NCBI RefSeq assembly: GCF_003856525.1
Contig: NZ_RJVQ01000005.1
Location: forward strand, 186,001-250,000
Direction: 5' to 3'
Source: Vibrio viridaestus
Lineage (GTDB): Bacteria; Pseudomonadota; Gammaproteobacteria; Enterobacterales; Vibrionaceae
Length of the DNA: 64,000 nt
This document shows positions 44,510-52,814 of this stretch, in pieces; the first letter of the stretch is position 1; each line of letters begins with the position of its first letter. A program made the position numbers and the translations under genes. The notes beneath the pieces were generated by a model. The model did not search any database. It was not told the origin of the DNA and saw nothing but the letters and a program-made list of their open reading frames with translations.

Positions 44510-46438
44510 TTAGTATTGGCGAGCAATATCACGAACCACGTGTGCGTGGAACTCAGCCGCTTCTACTACTTCCTTGCGTTTCGCTACTTGAGCAGTACCC
44601 ACACGCCAGTATGACTCATAATCTTTAGTCATAGTTTTAGGCAGTACTTTTATGTCAATTAGCGTACTAACTGTTTGTTTCTTAGAGTCTTCAATTGCTG
44701 CTGCTAATTCTTCCTCAGTAGTTACTGAGTAAGTTTTACAACCATAGCCTTCAGCGACCTTAGCGAAGTCAACCATGACTAGTGGACCAGTCATCTTGCC
44801 AGTTTTAGGGTCGCGAGCACGGTTCTCAGTACCAAAGCTTGGAATACCATTACCCATTTGCAGGTTGTTGATACAGCCGAATGCTGCGTTATCAAACAAC
44901 ATAACGTTGATTTTGATTCCTTCCTGAATAGCAGTCTGGATTTCAGAGTGAAGCATCATGAATGAACCGTCACCAACCATTGAGTAAACTTCTTGGTTAG
45001 GACAAGCCACTTTAGCGCCCACAGCAGCGTTAATTTCATAACCCATACAAGAGTAACCATATTCAAGATGGTAAGTATCTTGTACTTTTGGACGCCACAT
45101 ACGTTGTAGATCACCAGGTAGAGAACCAGCAGCACCAACAACAATTGCATCATCGTCAAAATGTTTATCCATGATGCCAAGTACAGTTGTTTGGCATAGC
45201 TCAGTACCCAATGTTTCGCGGTATTCAGCTAATGAGTCTTCGAAGTGACCTTCAATCTCTGGCACAAATCCATCACCGAAACGAATGTTGTATAAACGAT
45301 CCATTTCGTCGTTCCAGATTTTCTTAGCTTCAGCAATTTCATCTGTGTAAGCAGTTTTATAACCTGTTGCTTTCAGCGCTTCTTTCAGGGCGTTCAATCC
45401 AACTCTTGCATCAGCAACAATTGAAGTTGCGTCCATCTTCATTGCGTCAAACTCTGCAACGTTGATAGTAAGAACGTCCTCCGCACCAAATAGAGATTTA
45501 GATGCTGTTGTAAAGTCAGTAAAGCGAGTACCAACACCGATGATTAGGTCTGCTTCTTTCGCGATTAGGTTCGCACCCCAGTTACCAGTCGTACCCATAC
45601 CACCGATATTTAATGGATGATCGAATGGGATAGCACTTTTCCCTGCCTGAGTCTCACCGAATGGAATGTTAAATTCTTCAGCAAACTCTTTAAATGCTGC
45701 GTGAGCTTCAGAATAGCGAACACCACCACCACATACGAGAAGAGGTTTTTTCTTGCGGCTGATAAGAGCCACTGCGTCTTTCAACATACCTTCTGTTGGG
45801 ATACGACGCTCAAATCTGTGAACGCGCTTCTGGAAGAAGTATTCAGGGAAGTCATATGCTTCGCCTTGAACGTCTTGTGGAAGACAAACGGTTACTGCAC
45901 CAGTATCTGCAGGATCAGTCAATACACGGAATGCGTTAATCATTGCAGTCATCAACTGTTCTGGACGGCTAACGCGATCCCAGAAACGTGACACAGGTCT
46001 AAACGCATCGTTAGTAGTTAACGAACCATCGTGGTATTGTTCCATCTGTTGCAACACTGGATCTGGCTGGCGAGTAGCAAATGTGTCACCAGGTAAATAT
46101 AAAACCGGAATACGGTTTGCAGTAGCACAAGCAGCTGAAGTAACTAAGTTAGCGGCACCAGGACCAACTGAAGAAGTTACAGCGTAGATTTTTTTGCGTT
46201 TGTTTTGTTTAGCAAAACCCATCGCAATATGGCCCATGCCTTGTTCATTACAACCTTGGTGTACGGTCAAATCGCCTGGATCTTCTTCTAAAGCTTGTCC
46301 CAGACCAACAACGTTACCATGGCCAAATATTGTATATACGCCCTGTACAAATTTTTGTTCTACACCATCGACTTCGATGTACTGTTGATTCAAAAATTTA
46401 ACTAACGCTTGTCCTACTGTCATTCTTATGGTGTTCAT
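44510..46438 (-). CDS. iolD: 3D-(3,5/4)-trihydroxycyclohexane-1,2-dione hydrolase
   Basis: 642 residues from ATG 46438, which gives the normal start [20 protein letters not shown] (IolD of Bacillus has about the same length). 17 codons further upstream are open but not family-like. It is a ThDP-dependent enzyme: [15 protein letters not shown] carries the activating Glu, [10 protein letters not shown] and [16 protein letters not shown]-like segments are diagnostic, and [13 protein letters not shown] is the ThDP/Mg motif. It opens the ring of trihydroxycyclohexanedione to 5-deoxy-glucuronate. It is divergent from iolB, which uses its product, over two RpiR-type sites. Confidence 0.96.
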   Translation of the reverse strand: MNTIRMTVGQALVKFLNQQYIEVDGVEQKFVQGVYTIFGHGNVVGLGQALEEDPGDLTVHQGCNEQGMGHIAMGFAKQNKRKKIYAVTSSVGPGAANLVTSAACATANRIPVLYLPGDTFATRQPDPVLQQMEQYHDGSLTTNDAFRPVSRFWDRVSRPEQLMTAMINAFRVLTDPADTGAVTVCLPQDVQGEAYDFPEYFFQKRVHRFERRIPTEGMLKDAVALISRKKKPLLVCGGGVRYSEAHAAFKEFAEEFNIPFGETQAGKSAIPFDHPLNIGGMGTTGNWGANLIAKEADLIIGVGTRFTDFTTASKSLFGAEDVLTINVAEFDAMKMDATSIVADARVGLNALKEALKATGYKTAYTDEIAEAKKIWNDEMDRLYNIRFGDGFVPEIEGHFEDSLAEYRETLGTELCQTTVLGIMDKHFDDDAIVVGAAGSLPGDLQRMWRPKVQDTYHLEYGYSCMGYEINAAVGAKVACPNQEVYSMVGDGSFMMLHSEIQTAIQEGIKINVMLFDNAAFGCINNLQMGNGIPSFGTENRARDPKTGKMTGPLVMVDFAKVAEGYGCKTYSVTTEEELAAAIEDSKKQTVSTLIDIKVLPKTMTKDYESYWRVGTAQVAKRKEVVEAAEFHAHVVRDIARQY

Positions 46439-46523
46439 AACCACTCTCACTCCGAAATACCTAAAATTGGTAGCACCCAGTAAGCTCATAGAGCCGGATA
46501 TGTCCTAAACATAATGCAACTAT

Positions 46524-46541
46524 ATGGAATATAATTTTCAT
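46524..46541. promoter_or_regulatory. Putative RpiR operator near iolD
   Basis: ATGGAATATAATTTTCAT fits the core as GGAA-N6-TTTC and matches the 29690 site at 14 of 18 positions. It lies about 90 bases before the iolD start. Confidence 0.5.
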
Positions 46542-46652
46542 TTCAATCAAATTTTGAAATAAAAACTTCTTTTGTGATCACGTTAAAATTGTGAGCATAT
46601 TATTGTGTAAAACACTAACCAATAACAAAACGAGATTAAAAACCTATTTAAA

Positions 46653-46670
46653 TTGAAACAAAAATTTCAT
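46653..46670. promoter_or_regulatory. Putative RpiR operator near iolB
   Basis: TTGAAACAAAAATTTCAT matches the 29690 site at 15 of 18 positions with the GAAA-N6-TTTC core intact. It is 85 bases before the iolB start. Confidence 0.6.
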
Positions 46671-46754
46671 AAAATCATTCTTGATGGAATTTATAATCCG
46701 ATTGAGGATGTTCCCTACGTATTTGCATTAAGCAAGCAAGATTGAGGTTAGAAA

Positions 46755-47582
46755 ATGTCAAAATTACTCTCCAAGTACCACGCTCCAGACGAAAATTACT
46801 GTACTCAAAAAATCACTCCAGAGAACGCTGGATGGGGCTATGTAGGCTTCCAAGCTTATGAGCTAACTGAAGGTCAATCAATTAGTATGCCTGCGTCAGA
46901 CAACGAGTTTTGTCTGGTTCTTGTTGGTGGTAGAGCTACGATTACGACTGATTCTTGCACTTTTGAAGACATCGGCGACCGTATGGATCCGTTCGAGCGC
47001 AAAAAACCCTATTCTGTTTATGTGACCAAAGGTGAAGGCTTCACTGTTAAAGCGACAACAGCCCTTGAGCTAGCAGTATGTCAAGCGCCAGGTAAAGGTA
47101 CTTATCCAACTCGTCTAATCGGTCCTGATGATGTTGGCTCAGAAAAACGTGGTTTCGGTAATAACAAACGTTACGTTCAAAACATTCTTCCTGATTCAGC
47201 TGAAGCAGACAGTCTACTTGTAGTGGAAGTGTTTACTGATGAAGGTTGTACAAGTTCTTATCCTAGTCACAAACACGACACAGATAATGAGCCAAATGAA
47301 ACCTATCTTGAAGAAACTTACTACCACCGTCTGAACCCTAGCCAAGGCTTCTGTCTACAACGCGTCTACACAGACGACCGTTCTCTAGACGAAACTAATG
47401 CCGTTTATAACAAAGACGTTGTTAAAGCGCCTAAAGGTTACCACCCAGTAGCAACAATGGCTGGTTACGATAACTATTACCTAAACGTAATGGCAGGGCC
47501 AACAAGAAAATGGCTATTTACGTGGGAAGAAGACCATAACTGGGTTAATAGCGAAGTATATAAAAACAAACACGGTGAATAA
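46755..47582 (+). CDS. iolB: 5-deoxy-glucuronate isomerase
   Basis: 275 residues of the IolB family, a bicupin. The C-terminal cupin has SYPSHKHDTDNEPNETYLEETYYHRLNP with metal-binding His and Glu, then GYHPVATMAGYDNYYLNVMAGPTRKW, both diagnostic. It converts 5-deoxy-glucuronate to 2-deoxy-5-keto-gluconate, between IolD and IolC. A GAGGTTAG ribosome region precedes ATG 46755. It is monocistronic. Confidence 0.95.
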   Translation: MSKLLSKYHAPDENYCTQKITPENAGWGYVGFQAYELTEGQSISMPASDNEFCLVLVGGRATITTDSCTFEDIGDRMDPFERKKPYSVYVTKGEGFTVKATTALELAVCQAPGKGTYPTRLIGPDDVGSEKRGFGNNKRYVQNILPDSAEADSLLVVEVFTDEGCTSSYPSHKHDTDNEPNETYLEETYYHRLNPSQGFCLQRVYTDDRSLDETNAVYNKDVVKAPKGYHPVATMAGYDNYYLNVMAGPTRKWLFTWEEDHNWVNSEVYKNKHGE

Positions 47583-47599
47583 TTCACGACGTTGTTAAG

Positions 47600-47626
47600 A
47601 AAAAGCTGCCATTGGCAGCTTTTTTA
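47600..47626. terminator. Bidirectional terminator
   Basis: AAAAGCTGCC and GGCAGCTTTT form a stem with a tiny loop, flanked by A-run and T-run, between iolB and the convergent GST gene. Confidence 0.85.
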
Positions 47627-47632
47627 TTTTCG

Positions 47633-48295
47633 TTAAAAAATGGGCTCTCCTGCCTCATCTGCTTCAACAATGTCTGTTTCAGATAACGCATGTTCTACCC
47701 ACTCTGCCAGTACCGGTGAATTTAAAACAAAATCAACATATTTCTGGGCATCATCTTCAAGAATCACCCGATATGTTTTAAATCGAAGGACAACGGGTAT
47801 AAACATCGCGTCAGCAATCGAGAAATCACCAAATAACCAACCATCGTTAATCTCCTGATTATTCGTACGCATTCTTTCTGCAAAGATATCTTCGATACGT
47901 AAAATATCTTTCCTTACAGATTCAGAGACATCTACCCTGCGTTCAGCACGAATATTCATTGGCATTGCCGCTCTTAAGGCCATGAACCCTGAGTGCATTT
48001 CAGCGGCAATTGCGCGAGCTTGTGCTCTTCGCGCTAAATCTCCCGGCCACGCTTTTCCTGATAAGTATTTATCATTGATGTATTCACATATCGCCAGAGA
48101 ATCCCAAACTGTCAGGTCATCATCAACAAGACACGGAACTTTCATACTTGGACAGACAAGTTTAAGTTCTTCATAAAACTGAGGAGTATCCAGAGATAAC
48201 GGTTTTTCTTTAAAGTCTAGATTAAAAAAACGCATTACCATCCAGGCCCTAAGTGACCAAGTCGAATAGTTTTTGTTTCCAATGTAAAGTTCCAT
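47633..48295 (-). CDS. Glutathione S-transferase family protein
   Basis: 220 residues. N-terminal thioredoxin-like domain with YSTWSLRAWMVMRFF (Ser/Trp at the usual activation position) and the cis-proline region CPSMKVPCLVDDDLTVWDSLAICEYI. The C-terminal all-helical domain includes LFGDFSIADAMFIPVVLRF. It should conjugate or isomerise substrates with glutathione in the cytoplasm. The substrate is unknown; it stands alone between iolB and the Amt fusion. Confidence 0.9.
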   Translation of the reverse strand: MELYIGNKNYSTWSLRAWMVMRFFNLDFKEKPLSLDTPQFYEELKLVCPSMKVPCLVDDDLTVWDSLAICEYINDKYLSGKAWPGDLARRAQARAIAAEMHSGFMALRAAMPMNIRAERRVDVSESVRKDILRIEDIFAERMRTNNQEINDGWLFGDFSIADAMFIPVVLRFKTYRVILEDDAQKYVDFVLNSPVLAEWVEHALSETDIVEADEAGEPIF

Positions 48296-48369
48296 GACCT
48301 TTTCCTAGCTCTTTTTGTTGTTGTATCCTAATCCCTTCCAAGTAGCGAAACATCTTTGAAAGGACTATT

Positions 48370-51300
48370 TTAGAAACTTTCTTCAAAACTGTGAGGCAGT
48401 TTTATTTTCTTTAGCAGTGGCGTTAATTCTTCTGTCGATAACGGTCGATGAAATAAATACCCCTGGAAATATTCACAACCATTTTCGCTCAAAAACATCA
48501 ATTGACTCTGCGTTTCAACGCCTTCTGCTACCGTTTCGAGATCCAAATTGTGAGCGAGACTAATTATGGTTGAACAGATCTTCCCATCTTCCATCAACAC
48601 ATCACACTCGTTGACGAAGGACTTATCTATTTTTAACACGTCAATCGGTAAGCGCTTAAGGTAGTTAAGCGAAGAATAGCCCGTGCCAAAATCATCTATC
48701 GATATTCTCATACCTAAAGCACGAATCGATGACATGGCAGATATACAACGCTCGATATCCGAAACGAGTACGCTCTCTGTGATTTCAATTTCGAGCAACC
48801 GTCCATCAACATCAGTTTCCTCTAGTTTGCTCTGAAGATAATGAATGAATCCTGAGGAAGTTAGCTGCTTTCCTGAGATATTAATTGATATAGGTACAAC
48901 CGGTATTGCATCATTTTTCCATTGGCGAATCTGTTTACATGCGCTATCAATAACTCGTTCACCAAGCTCTATAATCAGGTTTGACTCTTCAGCAATGGGG
49001 ATAAATTGCGCTGGCGAAACCATACCTTCTTCCCGATGGTTCCATCGACAAAGCGCTTCCATTCCAATAATAGTGCCATCCTGCATCACTTTTGGCTGAT
49101 AAAGTAAAAAGACTTTATCTGTCCAAAGGTCTTCTCGTAAGTCGTGTTCGTATGTGTAACGCTGAGTTGTAGCCAAAGCCATGCTTTCTTCAAAAAATTG
49201 GTAGTTATCACGCCCTTTGACTTTAGCGTCATACATTGCAATATCAGCACACTGAATTAATTTATCAGCGGAGATTCCCTGAGTCTTGGTTATCGCAATA
49301 CCAATACTCGTCGGGATATTAACAAGATAACCATCCAAATCGACCGGGCTGCGCATGATACTCAGGATTTCTTCTGCCTTTTGCCGGGCAAGTTCATGAG
49401 TGATACGCCCACGCATCAGGATAATAAATTCGTCCCCACCCCATCGTGTAATCACGTCTGACTCTCTGGTTACAGTCGTTAGACGGCTGGCGACTTCACA
49501 AAGCAATCCATCACCCGCTTTATGGCCCATGGTGTCGTTGATCCGTTTAAACTTGTCCAAGTCAAGAAAAAACACCACGATACTTTCTTCGCCAACCAGA
49601 AACTGCTTAAGGGCCTTATCAATACAATCAATAAGATAAGTTCTGTTATAGAGGCCGGTTAAAGAATCACTATAAGCGAGCTGACGTAACTTAGCTTGGA
49701 GTTTTTTATGTCGGGTCACATCTCTGATATTCAGAACGTACTCTCCGCGATTTCCCGAGAGCGATTTAGAATAGGTAATCGAAACTTCAGCGGGGAACTC
49801 AGAATCCCCTTTCCGCTTCATAGTAAGATTATTTCTTCGATTGAGTAAGAGTCCATCATGCATAGAGAATCGATGGTGAAGACTCTTTAATACATGGTAT
49901 TGCTGTGACTTTGGAACCAGATATTCAATAAAACTTTTACCCTGAATTAAAGTTCGAGCCCAATCGAATGCCCTTTCAGCGGATGGGTTAAACTCTAAAA
50001 TGGTCCCCATCTCATCAATTGTCACAATGCAATCCATTGATGAGTCTAAAATCGCACTTTTGCGTTGCTCACTCGACTGATACTGTTCTATCGCAGAGTC
50101 TCGAGCCTCAATCTCAGTGTTAACACGCTTTATCACTTGGTTATATTGCTGCGCGATAATTCCGACTTCTGTGAAAGGTTCTTCCGGTACAGGCTGAGAA
50201 AAATCCCCTTCTTTCTGCTGCGCTTGCATAGAAACAAGCAGATCCAGTAGCTCTGTTGCAGAATGGTGTTCTGAAACGTTCATTCCAATTTTTTCGTCTT
50301 TTAGCGAAACACGTAAAGGAATGAAACGATTTACCAATCTCAAACACACATATCCAACAGCAAAACACCACCCACAAATGACTAAAATGCCCAAAATTTG
50401 TACTAGAACTTGGTGTATGCGAGATAATCCCGTATCCATGATTGAGAGATCACCTAACAATCCGACAGACAGGACGCCCCAGATGCCACAAAATAAATGG
50501 GCTGGAATAACACCAATGGCGTCATCGATTTTCAAATGGAGCAACCAAAGCTCGCCGTAATAAACGATAATACCAGCGACAACCCCAATAATAACGGCAC
50601 TGCTTGCACTCACAGCAAAGCAACCTGCCGTTATACCCACTAGACCACCAACAATACCATTCAGTAACATGGTGACATCAATATATTTATGCTGAACATA
50701 GTTAATCGCGCCTGTCATGATTCCACCAAAAGCAGCAGCAAGGCAGGTATTTAATAAAACAACAGGAACGCTTTGATCAAATATAAGTGAGCTACCACCG
50801 TTAAAACCGAACCACCCGAACCAAAGTAGTAAGACGCCAAGAGCAGAAAACGGAAGGTTACTACCCTGAGGCATTTGACGTTCGCGGCTAAAACGCCGAA
50901 ATCTGGGGCCAATAATGAGAACGGCAACAAGGGAAACACAACCGCCTACACCATGAACAACCATTGAACCAGCAAAATCAATAAATCCCAGTCGTTGAAG
51001 CCAGCCCGCATTATTGTCATCTATTAACCCGCCCCAAGCCCAGTGACCAACAACTGGGTAGATAACCGCACTAAGGATACAGGCGCTCCATAGATAACCA
51101 TTAAAGCTCATCCGTTCCGCTACAGCACCAGACATGATAGTCGTTGCTGTTCCACAGAACATAAGTTGAAAAAGAAAAAAACTGATTACCCAAGTACTGT
51201 GAGATTCGTCGAAGGCATAATCTGATACGCCAATGAGACCATGAAAGCTCTGACCAAACATGACAGCAAAACCTATCGCCCAGAACAGAGCAACAGCGAT

Positions 51301-51438
51301 AATAAAGTCCGCAACGTTCTTGGCAGCAACGTTGATACTGTTCTTACTTCGAATCCTTCCGCTTTCCAAACATAGAAAACCGGCCTGCATCGTAAATACC
51401 AGTAAGGCAGAAATAATCAGCCAAAAATTTTCTTCCAT
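48370..51438 (-). CDS. Ammonium transporter-PAS-GGDEF-EAL fusion
   Basis: 1022 residues. Residues 1-390 are a complete Amt/MEP channel, eleven membrane segments, with the twin pore histidines His162 (FAGSMVVHGVGG) and His314 (IPAHLFCGIWG). A HAMP-like linker leads to a PAS domain (about 455-575, ILDSSMDCIVTIDEMGTILEF), a GGDEF domain (TRWGGDEFIILM, with inhibitory RESD five residues before) and an EAL domain (EALCRWNHRE, NISGKQL, EIEITES, DDFGTGYSSL, LKIDKSFV, AEGVET). All key cyclase and phosphodiesterase residues appear present, so it may do either reaction. It probably couples external ammonium to c-di-GMP. No glnK lies beside it, unlike amtB loci. Confidence 0.93.
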   Translation of the reverse strand: MEENFWLIISALLVFTMQAGFLCLESGRIRSKNSINVAAKNVADFIIAVALFWAIGFAVMFGQSFHGLIGVSDYAFDESHSTWVISFFLFQLMFCGTATTIMSGAVAERMSFNGYLWSACILSAVIYPVVGHWAWGGLIDDNNAGWLQRLGFIDFAGSMVVHGVGGCVSLVAVLIIGPRFRRFSRERQMPQGSNLPFSALGVLLLWFGWFGFNGGSSLIFDQSVPVVLLNTCLAAAFGGIMTGAINYVQHKYIDVTMLLNGIVGGLVGITAGCFAVSASSAVIIGVVAGIIVYYGELWLLHLKIDDAIGVIPAHLFCGIWGVLSVGLLGDLSIMDTGLSRIHQVLVQILGILVICGWCFAVGYVCLRLVNRFIPLRVSLKDEKIGMNVSEHHSATELLDLLVSMQAQQKEGDFSQPVPEEPFTEVGIIAQQYNQVIKRVNTEIEARDSAIEQYQSSEQRKSAILDSSMDCIVTIDEMGTILEFNPSAERAFDWARTLIQGKSFIEYLVPKSQQYHVLKSLHHRFSMHDGLLLNRRNNLTMKRKGDSEFPAEVSITYSKSLSGNRGEYVLNIRDVTRHKKLQAKLRQLAYSDSLTGLYNRTYLIDCIDKALKQFLVGEESIVVFFLDLDKFKRINDTMGHKAGDGLLCEVASRLTTVTRESDVITRWGGDEFIILMRGRITHELARQKAEEILSIMRSPVDLDGYLVNIPTSIGIAITKTQGISADKLIQCADIAMYDAKVKGRDNYQFFEESMALATTQRYTYEHDLREDLWTDKVFLLYQPKVMQDGTIIGMEALCRWNHREEGMVSPAQFIPIAEESNLIIELGERVIDSACKQIRQWKNDAIPVVPISINISGKQLTSSGFIHYLQSKLEETDVDGRLLEIEITESVLVSDIERCISAMSSIRALGMRISIDDFGTGYSSLNYLKRLPIDVLKIDKSFVNECDVLMEDGKICSTIISLAHNLDLETVAEGVETQSQLMFLSENGCEYFQGYLFHRPLSTEELTPLLKKIKLPHSFEESF

Positions 51439-51765
51439 GAGAGTCTCTTGAAGTACAAAAGTATCGCTATTCCAATAAGATACGCTTGATATTGATATTT
51501 AAAGTTATACCGATATCATACTTTTATCATATTTGATACAAAAACGTTTCACAAATGTTAAAAAATATTACAGAGATTATAGCTGCTGATATGCGGAGTT
51601 CTTTAGTGAATTCAAATTAGTTTTGTCTGAGTTGATGCAATTCATTGTCGTAAAGCTGACAAAATACGTTTCTAAGCTATCCCAAACGTACTGATACCGT
51701 TATAAACAAATGGTACACGAATTGCTGCAGAGTCTTGTTGATAAGCAATGTAGTGAGGAAAACTC
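51439..51765. other. Divergent region, Amt fusion / CooA-like gene
   Basis: 327 bases without a gene. It contains the CooA-type site at 51646 and a TGAGGA ribosome site before GTG 51766. Nothing else is recognised. Confidence 0.6.
51646..51661. promoter_or_regulatory. CooA-type binding site upstream of the CooA-like gene
   Basis: TGTCGTAAAGCTGACA fits TGTCR-N6-YGACA, the consensus known for CooA (CRP uses TGTGA-N6-TCACA). It lies about 105-120 bases before the start codon, where it could autoregulate. Confidence 0.65.
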
Positions 51766-52389
51766 GTGAAGTTATGTAAGCATGGTGAATTAGAATTGTC
51801 ATCTCTGGACGAGAACTTTTCACACTTTAAAACTAGGAAGCTGGAAAAAGGGGCTATTCTCAGCTCACCTCGTGACCAAAACAATAGCGTATTTTTCCTT
51901 AAATCTGGGCGACTCAAAGTGTATTTGTGCTATGGCGATAAAGTATTGACTCTGAGTATCCTCAATCCAGGAGACATTTATTGCACTCACACACGCGCGT
52001 TCGTTGAAGCACTGGAAGATGTCGAAGTAAAACATTGTGACCTGCCGTCTTTTTCGAGACAGATCCATGACAGGCCCGAACTGATCACTACCGTTACAAG
52101 AGTACTTTCAGAAACCCTCTCTGGCTGTATCAATACAATAGAAAATTTGGCTTTTAGAGATGTGAAAGCCCGATTTGCTTGCTATTTATTGGGACAAATC
52201 CGGGCAGAACAGGAAGTCATCCAGTTGACTTTGAGTATCGAACAAATTGCCCAAATTATTGGCACAAGCCGACAAACACTCTCAACTCTAATTTCTGAAT
52301 TACATAGAGATAGTATTGTTGAACGGGTAGAGAGGGGATCATTGAAGATTCTCAATCATCAGGAATTGGAAAAAATAGCGGCTTTTTAA
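51766..52389 (+). CDS. CooA-like CO-sensing CRP/FNR-family regulator
   Basis: 207 residues from GTG 51766 with a TGAGGA site. The effector domain aligns by eye with Rhodospirillum rubrum CooA through NSVFFLKSGRLKVYL, LTLSILNPGDIYCTHTRAFV, the long C-helix (VTRVLSETLSGCINTIENLAF) and RDVKARFACYL. Cys73-x-His75 falls at the position of CooA Cys75/His77, its haem ligands. The recognition helix IGTSRQTLST (165-174) carries SRQT as in CooA, not SRET as in CRP. The N-terminal Pro ligand of CooA is absent (the start is MKLCKHG). cowN follows 83 bases downstream. It is either a true CO sensor or a redox/haem variant. Confidence 0.85.
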   Translation: MKLCKHGELELSSLDENFSHFKTRKLEKGAILSSPRDQNNSVFFLKSGRLKVYLCYGDKVLTLSILNPGDIYCTHTRAFVEALEDVEVKHCDLPSFSRQIHDRPELITTVTRVLSETLSGCINTIENLAFRDVKARFACYLLGQIRAEQEVIQLTLSIEQIAQIIGTSRQTLSTLISELHRDSIVERVERGSLKILNHQELEKIAAF

Positions 52390-52394
52390 TGGAA

Positions 52395-52410
52395 CGTCAG
52401 CTACCTGACA
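52395..52410. promoter_or_regulatory. CooA-type binding site upstream of cowN
   Basis: CGTCAGCTACCTGACA, half-sites CGTCA and TGACA six bases apart, one base from the TGTCA-N6-TGACA form. Centred about 41 bases before a start at about 52444 with a TAGAGT -10-like box, it fits class II activation. Confidence 0.65.
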
Positions 52411-52472
52411 GACATATCGCTTAACTTTTCATAGAGTATGTAATATCAGGAACGAAGAATAAGGATATGACT

Positions 52473-52766
52473 ATGCAAACCACGATAGTAAGAACTCAAT
52501 CTCAATACAGCCCAATATCAGATGAAGTGAAAACAGAGGAGATGTTGGACAGAGTACTGGGACTCATTGATAACTTCAAACAAGACAACAAATTCTGGCA
52601 GCACTTTAAACAGAAAGCGATTGCGATGAAAAATGGCCAAGGCCCTAAAACCGATGCTCAGTTTCTCTTACATAGTAATGTCTACTATTTACGTGAGCTT
52701 TTCGAAGACTGTGAAGATGAGGAAGGACTGAACATTCTCGAAGAATTAGAACGAGATTGCTTTTAA
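52473..52766 (+). CDS. cowN: CowN, protein sustaining nitrogen fixation under CO
   Basis: 97 residues from ATG 52473, the start with the best-spaced ribosome site (AAGGA seven bases before); an ATG at 52467 is too close to it. The core NKFWQHFKQKA, the segment FLLHSNVYYLRELFED and the C-terminal EEGLNILEELERDCF match the CowN family, as I recall it. CowN protects nitrogenase from CO inhibition in diazotrophs and is CO-induced in Rhodospirillum rubrum. The CooA-like gene and CooA-type site directly upstream strengthen this. It implies that the organism fixes nitrogen, though no nif gene is in the window. Confidence 0.88.
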   Translation: MQTTIVRTQSQYSPISDEVKTEEMLDRVLGLIDNFKQDNKFWQHFKQKAIAMKNGQGPKTDAQFLLHSNVYYLRELFEDCEDEEGLNILEELERDCF

Positions 52767-52767
52767 A

Positions 52768-52795
52768 ATAAGCCAGACGATTGTCTGGCTTATTC
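52768..52795. terminator. Terminator between cowN and cti
   Basis: AATAAGCCAGAC and GTCTGGCTTATT form a perfect 12-base stem around GATT. The flank reads TTTT on the minus strand, so it suits the convergent cti gene best and may serve both. Confidence 0.75.
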
Positions 52796-52814
52796 ATGAT
52801 ACGGTTAAGCAGTG

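Larger units (their letters stand above)
46439..46754. other. iolD/iolB divergent promoter region
   Basis: 316 AT-rich bases, no gene. Two GAAA-N6-TTTC-type sites (46524, 46653), one near each start, and a further ATTTCAA/TTGAAAT inverted repeat at 46540-46560 point to dense control by an RpiR regulator. Confidence 0.6.
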
